Assembly: GCA_023554435.1 (NCBI GenBank) | Contig: JAMJQV010000003.1 | Coordinates: forward strand, 1-10,207 | Direction: 5' to 3' | Source of the DNA: Gemmatimonadota bacterium | GTDB lineage: Bacteria > Gemmatimonadota > Gemmatimonadetes > Palauibacterales > Palauibacteraceae | Length of the DNA: 10,207 nt | Part shown: piece by piece, positions 5,075-10,207 of the stretch | Numbering within the stretch: position 1 is the stretch's first letter | How the letters are laid out: every line of letters starts with the position of its first letter | Notes under the pieces: generated by a model | What the model was told of the DNA's origin: nothing | The model's database searches: none | The model's input: only the letters and a program-made list of their open reading frames with translations | Program-made: the position numbers and the translations under genes

Positions 5075-7093
5075 GTGACACCAGATCGTTTCGCTCTCGA
5101 GCTTCCGTTCGAGCCGACCGGCGACCAGCCGCAGGCAATCAGGGCCCTGGCCGAGGGCGTGCGCCAGGGCGAGCAATGGCAGACCCTGCTGGGTGTCACG
5201 GGAAGCGGCAAGACGGTCACCATGGCCGGGGTGATCCAGCAGACGGGCCTTCCAACCCTGGTGATGAGTCACAACAAGACTCTCGCCGCCCAGCTGTACG
5301 GGGAGCTGAAGCAGTTCTTCCCGCGAAACGCGGTGGAGTACTTCATCTCCTACTACGACTACTACCAGCCCGAAGCATACGTGCCGACGACGGACACGTA
5401 CATCGAGAAGGACGCGTCGATCAACGAGGACATCGATCGACTTCGGCTTCGGGCGACCTCCTCACTCATGGAGCGAAGCGACGTAATCGTCGTGGCCTCC
5501 GTCTCCGCGATCTACGGCCTGGGCGATCCCCGCTCCTACCGCTCGCAGATGCTCACGCTGGAGGTCGGTCAGCAGATCGGGCGGCGCGACATCCTGGCGG
5601 GCCTGGTCCAGATCCAGTACGGCCGGAACGACATCGACTTTCGGCGCGGTACGTTCCGGGTGCGGGGCGACGTCATCGAGGTGCTGCCGGCCTACGAGGA
5701 GCAGGCCGTCCGTATCGAACTGTTCGGCGACGAGGTGGAGCGTATCACGAAGATCGATCCACTGACCGGCAAGGCGATCGCCTCGCTCCAGCGCACGGCC
5801 GTCTTCCCGGCCACTCACTACGCGGTGGACCCGGCTCGCCTGGAAAGGGCGATCGACGGAATCCTGACCGAGCTCGAGATCCGCCTGATGGACCTGCGGA
5901 CCGATGGCCGGTTGCTGGAGGCCCAGCGGCTGGAGCAGAGGACCCGGTTCGACGTGGAGATGCTCCGTGAGATCGGGGTGTGCCAGGGGATCGAGAACTA
6001 CTCGCGCTATTTCGATGGCCGCGAACCGGGAGAGAGGCCCTACTGCCTGCTCAACTACTTCCCGAAGGACTTCCTCGTCATCGTCGATGAGTCGCACGTC
6101 AGCATTCCCCAGATCGGGGCGATGTACAAGGGAGACCGCAGCCGCAAGACGACCCTCGTCGAGTATGGCTTCCGGCTGCCGTCCGCTCTCGACAACCGGC
6201 CGCTCGAGTTCGAGGAGTGGGAGGCCATCGTATCGTCCGTCATATTCACCAGCGCGACACCCGGAGACTACGAGCTGGGTCGCTCGGAGGGGGTGGTGGT
6301 CGAGCAGCTGATCCGGCCCACGGGATTGCTCGATCCGGGCGTCGAGATCCGGCCGGTGTCGGGCCAGGTGGACGACCTTCTCGAGGAGATCCGCGTCCGC
6401 ACGGCTCGCTCGGAGAGGATCCTCGTGACCACGCTGACCAAGCGGATGGCCGAGGACCTGTCCGAGTACCTGGCGGCGCGGGGCGTCCGGGTGCGCTACC
6501 TGCACAGCGACATCCACACGATCGAGCGGGTCGAGATACTCCGCGAGTTGCGCCTGGGAGTGTTCGACGTGCTCGTCGGCATCAATCTCCTTCGCGAGGG
6601 ATTGGACCTGCCCGAGGTGTCGCTGGTGGCGATCCTCGACGCGGACAAGGAAGGGTTCCTCCGGTCCGAGACCTCCCTGATCCAGACGATCGGGCGGGCG
6701 GCACGGAACGCGGAAGGCAAAGCGGTGATGTACGCCGACCGGATCACGGGATCGATGCAGCGGGCCATTGGCGAGACGGATCGGCGCCGCCAGGTCCAGG
6801 CCGAATACAACGCGGAGCACGACATCGTGCCGCGGACGATCGTGAAGTCGGTGGAGCAGATTCGCTTCACGACCTCCGTTGCGGATGCACGGGTGGCCGA
6901 GTCACCGGGGCCGGGGGGCCGCTACGCGGGCGTCGATCCGGCCGAGCTCGCGCACCAGCTGGAGAACGAGATGAAACAGGCTGCCCAGGCGCTGGACTTT
7001 GAACGGGCGGCTCGCCTGCGTGACGAGCTGTTCGAGGTGCGAGCCGCGATGGAGACGGGATCCGGAAAGTCGAATTGGAGGCGATCCCGGTGA
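5075..7093 (+). CDS. uvrB: Excinuclease ABC subunit B
   Basis: UvrB is the damage-verifying helicase-like subunit of nucleotide excision repair. It is loaded by UvrA and recruits UvrC for incision; neither partner gene is in the window. The 672-residue length is standard. It opens with FEPTGDQPQAI, then Walker A GVTGSGKT (40-47). The aromatic beta-hairpin that locks onto the damaged strand follows (YYDYYQPEAYVPTTDTYIE, 93-111). The DESH box is at 338-341. The helicase C-terminal half has FTSATP, NLLREGLDLPEVSLVAILDAD and QTIGRAARN (537-545). A C-terminal UVR motif (about 623-658, with ALDFERAARLRDELFEVR) should bind UvrC. No key residue is missing. It is the first gene of a compact run: its stop TGA (7091-7093) overlaps the tsaE GTG by four bases. 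Confidence 0.98.
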   Translation: MTPDRFALELPFEPTGDQPQAIRALAEGVRQGEQWQTLLGVTGSGKTVTMAGVIQQTGLPTLVMSHNKTLAAQLYGELKQFFPRNAVEYFISYYDYYQPEAYVPTTDTYIEKDASINEDIDRLRLRATSSLMERSDVIVVASVSAIYGLGDPRSYRSQMLTLEVGQQIGRRDILAGLVQIQYGRNDIDFRRGTFRVRGDVIEVLPAYEEQAVRIELFGDEVERITKIDPLTGKAIASLQRTAVFPATHYAVDPARLERAIDGILTELEIRLMDLRTDGRLLEAQRLEQRTRFDVEMLREIGVCQGIENYSRYFDGREPGERPYCLLNYFPKDFLVIVDESHVSIPQIGAMYKGDRSRKTTLVEYGFRLPSALDNRPLEFEEWEAIVSSVIFTSATPGDYELGRSEGVVVEQLIRPTGLLDPGVEIRPVSGQVDDLLEEIRVRTARSERILVTTLTKRMAEDLSEYLAARGVRVRYLHSDIHTIERVEILRELRLGVFDVLVGINLLREGLDLPEVSLVAILDADKEGFLRSETSLIQTIGRAARNAEGKAVMYADRITGSMQRAIGETDRRRQVQAEYNAEHDIVPRTIVKSVEQIRFTTSVADARVAESPGPGGRYAGVDPAELAHQLENEMKQAAQALDFERAARLRDELFEVRAAMETGSGKSNWRRSR

Positions 7094-7587
7094 GCGCGCT
7101 CGACGCTGGCCCCTTCGAGCTGACCGAGCCGGAGTTGGCTCAGTATGGGCGGGAGATCGGACGGGTCGCACTCGAGGGCGGAGTGTTCGTCTGCCTGTAC
7201 GGTGAACTGGGGGCAGGGAAGTCCACCCTTGCCCGCGCCGCCTGCCGGGGAGCGGGTGTGACGGGACCGGTCCCCAGCCCCACCTTCACCCTGGTCAACC
7301 AGTACGAGGGTCGGGGTGGCGCCACGGTCCAGCACGCCGACCTGTACCGAATCGAGACGGTGGAAGGGCTTCCGGACATGGGATGGGAAGGCCTGATCCA
7401 ATCCGATGACATGGTGCTCGTAGAATGGGCCGACCGGGCGGACGGCTACCTGCCCGCGGATCGGTGGGACGTCCGGCTCGATTTCCTGGCGGACCCGGAC
7501 CGCCGCAAGGTGACGCTCCGGGCCAGGGGGCGGGTTCCCGGCCTGCCGGAGCCACGGCCAGCTGCCGGGGAGGCCTCGTCGTGTTGA
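7090..7587 (+). CDS. tsaE: tRNA t6A37 biosynthesis ATPase TsaE
   Basis: Small P-loop ATPase that works with TsaB and TsaD to add threonylcarbamoyl to A37 of tRNAs that read ANN codons. The 165-residue product has Walker A GELGAGKST (38-46), the family motif SPTFTLVNQY (63-72), HADLYR (82-87) and VLVEWADR (109-116), all in the usual order. GTG 7090 is preceded by GGAGG (7077-7081) with an 8-nt spacer and sits in the GTGA overlap with the uvrB stop, a classical translational-coupling junction. A TTG at 7075 is less likely because it has no such site. The C-terminal ~15 residues are proline- and alanine-rich and poorly conserved. The other t6A genes, tsaC/sua5 and tsaD, are not in view. Confidence 0.95.
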   Translation: MSALDAGPFELTEPELAQYGREIGRVALEGGVFVCLYGELGAGKSTLARAACRGAGVTGPVPSPTFTLVNQYEGRGGATVQHADLYRIETVEGLPDMGWEGLIQSDDMVLVEWADRADGYLPADRWDVRLDFLADPDRRKVTLRARGRVPGLPEPRPAAGEASSC

Positions 7588-8255
7588 GACTGGCGCTGGA
7601 CACCAGCACGCCCGTGGGCAGCGTGGCGATTGGAAAGACAGGCGAGGTTCTCGCGGAATCGCTGCTGCGCGTCCGCGCGACGCACTCCGAGGTCGTGCTT
7701 CCGGAGATCGACCGTATGCTGACCGGCTGCGGGCTCAACGCTTCCGACCTTCAGGGAGTGGTGGTGGGTGGCGGGCCGGGCTCGTTCACGGGAGTTCGGA
7801 TCGCCGCATCACTGGCAAAAGGGATGTGCCACGCCCGGGGCCTGGAGCTGTTCTCCTTCTCGAGCCTGGCCGCCGTGGCGGCGGGAACCGGCTGCGATCG
7901 CCCCATCTGCGCGATGTTCGACGCACGCCGCGGGCAGGTCTACGCCGCCGGATACCGGGTGGGCGAGGGAATCGAAGAACTGTTTGCTCCGCGGGCGGGA
8001 CCTCTCGATCAGATTGTCACCGACCTGGGGGAGCCGGAAACCTGGTGCTTCGCCGGCGACGGAGCCGGAGCGGGAGAAGACATGATCCGGTCGGCCGGCG
8101 GCCAGGTGCTCGACCCGGACACCTGGGTTCCGAGTGCCCGGTCCCTTCTGTGGCTGGCGGAGGTCGACCCGGACGGGGGCCGTGTGGCCGACCCCGCAAG
8201 CTGGGAGCCGGGCTATGTGCGCCTGCCTGCCGCTCAGCGCGGTCCGAGCGGCTGA
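7581..8255 (+). CDS. tsaB: tRNA t6A37 biosynthesis protein TsaB
   Basis: TsaB is an ASKHA-fold paralogue of TsaD. It lacks catalysis of its own and forms the dimer core of the bacterial t6A complex. The 224-residue product begins LRLALDTSTPVGSVAI and contains the diagnostic GPGSFTGVRIA (65-75), followed by AKGMCHARGLELFSFSSLAA and a FDARRGQVYAA segment typical of the family. GTG 7581 lies 7 nt after GGAGG (7569-7573) and overlaps the tsaE stop by seven bases (GTGTTGA), so the two are probably translationally coupled. TTG 7584 would shorten it by one residue only. Size and motif order are normal. Confidence 0.95.
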   Translation: MLRLALDTSTPVGSVAIGKTGEVLAESLLRVRATHSEVVLPEIDRMLTGCGLNASDLQGVVVGGGPGSFTGVRIAASLAKGMCHARGLELFSFSSLAAVAAGTGCDRPICAMFDARRGQVYAAGYRVGEGIEELFAPRAGPLDQIVTDLGEPETWCFAGDGAGAGEDMIRSAGGQVLDPDTWVPSARSLLWLAEVDPDGGRVADPASWEPGYVRLPAAQRGPSG

Positions 8256-8257
8256 CC

Positions 8258-8734
8258 GTGGTCGAGTCGCAGGGGAATGCGTGGCTGACCGTGAGGGCGA
8301 TGCGCTTGGCGGACCTGGACGAGGTCATGCTCATTGAGAGGCGGTCGTTCTCAGCGCCCTGGGAGGAGTCCACGTTCCGCGGCCTGATGCGTCGGCCGAG
8401 CGCGGCCCTCCTCGTTGCGGAGGTAGACGACACGCTGCTTGGATACTCGGTGATGTGGTTCGCGGCGGACGAAGGTGAGTTGGGAGATATCGCCGTGGTG
8501 CCGGAGCGTCGGGGGGAGGGCATCGGCCGCACGCTGCTGCTCGAGAGCATTGCCGTCGCTGCCAGTCGGGGGACGCGGTCGCTCTACCTCGAGGTCAGGG
8601 AGTCCAACCATGGGGCGCGCCGCCTGTACGAGAAGGCCGGCTTCAGCGTGGTGGGAGTGCGCAAACAGTACTACAACGAGCCCGTTGAGGATGCGATAGT
8701 GATGAAGCTGGACGTGCATGCTGAGGTGCGTTGA
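8258..8734 (+). CDS. rimI: GNAT N-acetyltransferase, ribosomal protein bS18 alanine acetyltransferase type
   Basis: A 158-residue GNAT-fold enzyme that transfers acetyl from acetyl-CoA. RimI of E. coli acetylates the N-terminal alanine of ribosomal protein bS18; substrate range in this organism is inferred. The acetyl-CoA loop is RGEGIG (85-90) after DIAVVPE. The C-terminal half has the RimI-like LEVRESNHGARRLYEKAGF (111-129), including the conserved Glu112 and Tyr124, and then KQYYNEPVEDAIVMKL. GTG 8258 begins two bases after the tsaB stop but lacks a strong Shine-Dalgarno sequence; GTG 8291 is a possible shorter start. The order tsaB-rimI is common in bacteria and supports the RimI call over a generic GNAT. 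Confidence 0.9.
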   Translation: MVESQGNAWLTVRAMRLADLDEVMLIERRSFSAPWEESTFRGLMRRPSAALLVAEVDDTLLGYSVMWFAADEGELGDIAVVPERRGEGIGRTLLLESIAVAASRGTRSLYLEVRESNHGARRLYEKAGFSVVGVRKQYYNEPVEDAIVMKLDVHAEVR

Positions 8735-8758
8735 CACGCCAAGGAACGGCCGTCTAGT
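8731..8758 (+). promoter_or_regulatory. Putative ssb promoter overlapping the rimI stop
   Basis: A perfect -35 TTGACA (8731-8736) contains the rimI TGA stop. TCTAGT (8753-8758), 16 bp on, is the best -10 and matches four of six positions. The spacer carries an 8-bp perfect palindrome ACGGCCGT (8746-8753), which could be an operator. Transcription would start near 8765, giving ssb its own leader of about 70 nt beside any read-through from the upstream run. Confidence 0.5.
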
Positions 8759-8793
8759 TTCGGTACGTGGCCGCGGTACAGGCCTACAGTCGT

Positions 8794-8798
8794 GGAGG
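8794..8798 (+). promoter_or_regulatory. Orphan Shine-Dalgarno in the ssb leader
   Basis: GGAGG here is 9 nt ahead of ATG 8808, which opens a 19-codon reading frame (stop TAG 8865-8867) that runs over the ssb start in another frame. It is 17 nt from the in-frame ATG 8816 and far from the preferred ssb ATG 8834. It may serve a leader peptide, an N-terminally extended SSB (GTG 8792 or ATG 8816), or nothing. Confidence 0.25.
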
Positions 8799-8833
8799 TT
8801 TTCGTCTATGTCGTTATGGAACAAGAGGATAGA

Positions 8834-9274
8834 ATGGCACGCTCTCTCAATAAGGTCCAGCTCATAGGAAATCTCGGACGGGACCCCGAGGTCCGCGTCA
8901 CCGGCTCCGGCACGCGGGTTGCTTCGCTGTCCGTGGCTACGAGCCGTGAGTGGACGGACCGCAGCGGTCAAAAGCAGGAGAAGACGGAGTGGCACCGGGT
9001 GTCGTGCTGGGACAAGCTGGCGGAGGTATGCGAGCGATACCTGAGCAAAGGCGACCGCGTCTACATCGAAGGCAGCGTCGAGTACCGGCAGAGCGAACAG
9101 GACGGCCAGGTACGCTACTTCACCGACATCAGGGCGCGGGAGATGATAATGCTGGGCGGACGCGGCGACCGAACGGAATCGATGTCCGGTCCGGCCGTAC
9201 AGCGTTCGGCCGGATCCAGCATGAAGGACTTCACGGACGACGCCCTCGCCGGCGAGGACGACCTGCCCTTCTGA
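8834..9274 (+). CDS. ssb: Single-stranded DNA-binding protein
   Basis: SSB coats single-stranded DNA in replication, recombination and repair, and recruits partners through its acidic C-terminal tip. The 146-residue product has a complete OB fold (about 3-108): LNKVQLIGNLGRDPEVR, SVATSREW (Trp40), TEWHRVSCWDKLAEV (Trp53, Trp59), LSKGDRVYIEGSVEYR and the closing YFTDIRA. The linker is short (about 110-131) compared with E. coli SSB. The tip ends DDLPF, the conserved partner-binding motif. ATG 8834 is chosen because MARSLNKVQLIGNLG is the usual N-terminus and AGAGGA lies 4 nt upstream (8824-8829). It probably has its own promoter and is co-transcribed with the following gene. Confidence 0.97.
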   Translation: MARSLNKVQLIGNLGRDPEVRVTGSGTRVASLSVATSREWTDRSGQKQEKTEWHRVSCWDKLAEVCERYLSKGDRVYIEGSVEYRQSEQDGQVRYFTDIRAREMIMLGGRGDRTESMSGPAVQRSAGSSMKDFTDDALAGEDDLPF

Positions 9275-9278
9275 GGAG
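9273..9278 (+). promoter_or_regulatory. Ribosome binding site of the LysM gene inside the ssb stop
   Basis: GAGGAG overlaps the last two bases of the ssb stop TGA (9272-9274) and lies 7 nt before ATG 9286. It fixes that start and suggests the two genes are translated from one transcript, with possible coupling. Confidence 0.75.
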
Positions 9279-9285
9279 TCAGATC

Positions 9286-10207
9286 ATGAACGGGGCAACC
9301 CGGGCACTGGTACTGGTCACGGCGATCCTGGCGGTCGCTCCGGTCGCCGGGGCGCAGGAAACCGACAGAACGCATCAAGTCCGAACGGGAGACACGCTGT
9401 GGGAGCTCGCGGCGAGGTACCTGGCGGACCCCTTCCGCTGGCCGGAGCTCTATGATCTCAATGCGAAGGTCGTCGAGGATCCGCACTGGATCTACCCCGG
9501 CGAGAGCCTGGTTCTTCCCGGGTATCAGGAAGTTGGAGCGGAGCCGACGGACCGGCCGGCCGAGCCCGGAGGGGCTCGGGCAGCCGGGGAAACGAAGACG
9601 GCCCGGGAAGCGCAGGGCTCCCCCGGTGACGCTCGCCGATCGTTCGGGGAGGCGGGTCAGTTTCCAGAGAGCTCGGTGTTCCGGGCCGATCCCAGCGCCC
9701 CGTCCTACGGTGAGCTTTCCATAGAGTCGAAAGAGCCGAGGGCCGTGGTTTCGATGAGCGACTTCTACGGCGCGGCTGTCCTCGCCGACCGGAGCGCTTT
9801 CGCCTCCGCGGGCGTTACGGCCCGTGTCGTCGCCGAGCCTCATCCGTCCATCAAGTTGCCGCGCGCGGCCCGGCTCAACGACCAGGTCGTGCTGCATCTC
9901 ACCGGCGTTGAGGTCGGTGTGGACGACTACCTGAAGGCCGTTCAGTGGGGCCGGTCCATGGGTGACGCGGGGCACGTGCTGTACACCGTCGGTGCGGTTC
10001 GCGTGACCCGGACCTATCCCTCGCGAGACAGCGTCCGGGCTGTAGTGATACAGGTTTTCGGTGACTATCGGGTCGGGGACCAGATGCTGATGGCCGAGGA
10101 GTACCCGATCGTCCCCGGAATGCAGTCAGAGGTCGAGGAGGGTGGCCTGGTCGGCACGGTACTTGGCTTCACCGAGGACCAGACGCTGGTTGCGACCACG
10201 GAGACCA
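9286..10207 (+). CDS. Secreted LysM-domain protein, 3' end outside the window
   Basis: The frame is open from ATG 9286 to the right edge (307 codons plus one base), so the end is missing. Residues 1-23 form a Sec signal peptide with a likely signal peptidase I cut after AGA (before Gln24). A single LysM domain follows at about 30-78: HQVRTGDTLWELAARYL, then a WPELYDLN and a HWIYPGESLVLPG core. LysM domains bind peptidoglycan glycan chains, so the protein should act at the periplasmic cell wall. A charged, Gly/Ala/Pro-rich linker (about 80-130) leads to a beta-rich region (157-307) with repeated Val-Gly-Asp turns that I cannot name. It may be a wall-anchored structural or regulatory protein. 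LysM proteins of similar layout, with a HWIYPGD-type core, sit upstream of dprA in some proteobacteria, but the gene to the right is not visible here. No peptidase or amidase motif is seen in the part present. Confidence 0.88.
   Translation, partial: MNGATRALVLVTAILAVAPVAGAQETDRTHQVRTGDTLWELAARYLADPFRWPELYDLNAKVVEDPHWIYPGESLVLPGYQEVGAEPTDRPAEPGGARAAGETKTAREAQGSPGDARRSFGEAGQFPESSVFRADPSAPSYGELSIESKEPRAVVSMSDFYGAAVLADRSAFASAGVTARVVAEPHPSIKLPRAARLNDQVVLHLTGVEVGVDDYLKAVQWGRSMGDAGHVLYTVGAVRVTRTYPSRDSVRAVVIQVFGDYRVGDQMLMAEEYPIVPGMQSEVEEGGLVGTVLGFTEDQTLVATTET

Noticed and set aside
4946..5272. Upstream extension of the lipoprotein frame on the minus strand
   Set aside because: It would run into uvrB and hide the signal peptide and lipobox inside the protein; ATG 4945 has its own ribosome binding site.
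5462..6820. Long open frame (about 450 codons) on the minus strand inside uvrB
   Set aside because: Antisense to canonical uvrB motifs, with no recognisable domain and a composition expected from GC-rich codon shadowing.
1..10207. Mobile element, CRISPR array, tRNA or rRNA
   Set aside because: No terminal inverted repeats, transposase motifs, regularly spaced repeats, tRNA cloverleaf or rRNA-like stretch was seen; intergenic gaps are all under 160 bp.

Overview
The window is about 10.2 kb of high-GC bacterial chromosome carrying mostly housekeeping genes. Six of the nine genes best fit GTG starts. A lipoprotein and a secreted LysM protein point to a Gram-negative cell envelope. The gene types and composition would suit a Gemmatimonadota-like or other deep-branching high-GC lineage, but that is inference: there is no rRNA or other decisive marker here.

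Left part (1-2101). The 3' part of radC enters from the left edge (1-675). A short, strikingly AT-rich spacer with a promoter-like sequence follows. Next comes a single AAA+/STAND-like ATPase of the 'archaeal ATPase' type (785-1945), with a C-terminal winged-helix region and a hairpin directly after its stop. It is the one accessory-looking gene in the window. A 156-bp leader with a 12-bp direct repeat separates it from rel.

Middle (2102-5074). A full-length bifunctional (p)ppGpp synthetase/hydrolase of the Rel/SpoT type (2102-4330) converges, 15 bp apart, on a minus-strand lipoprotein gene of unknown function (4346-4945). A 12-bp perfect palindrome lies over the rel stop. A 129-bp divergent region then separates the lipoprotein gene from uvrB and can fold into a hairpin just upstream of the uvrB ribosome binding site.

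Right part (5075-10207). uvrB, tsaE, tsaB and rimI form a tightly packed run with 4-nt and 7-nt overlaps and a 2-nt gap, almost certainly one transcript. It joins nucleotide excision repair (UvrB) to tRNA t6A37 synthesis (TsaE, TsaB) and N-terminal acetylation (RimI). A perfect TTGACA -35 element overlaps the rimI stop and probably drives ssb (8834-9274). The ssb stop codon lies inside the Shine-Dalgarno sequence of a secreted LysM-domain protein (9286 to the right edge, incomplete).

No rRNA, tRNA, CRISPR array, insertion sequence or att site was seen. No clearly new multi-gene system is visible. The items most worth a second look are the isolated ATPase with its AT-rich promoter island, the unassigned lipoprotein, the rel leader repeat, and the leader and start architecture of uvrB and ssb.
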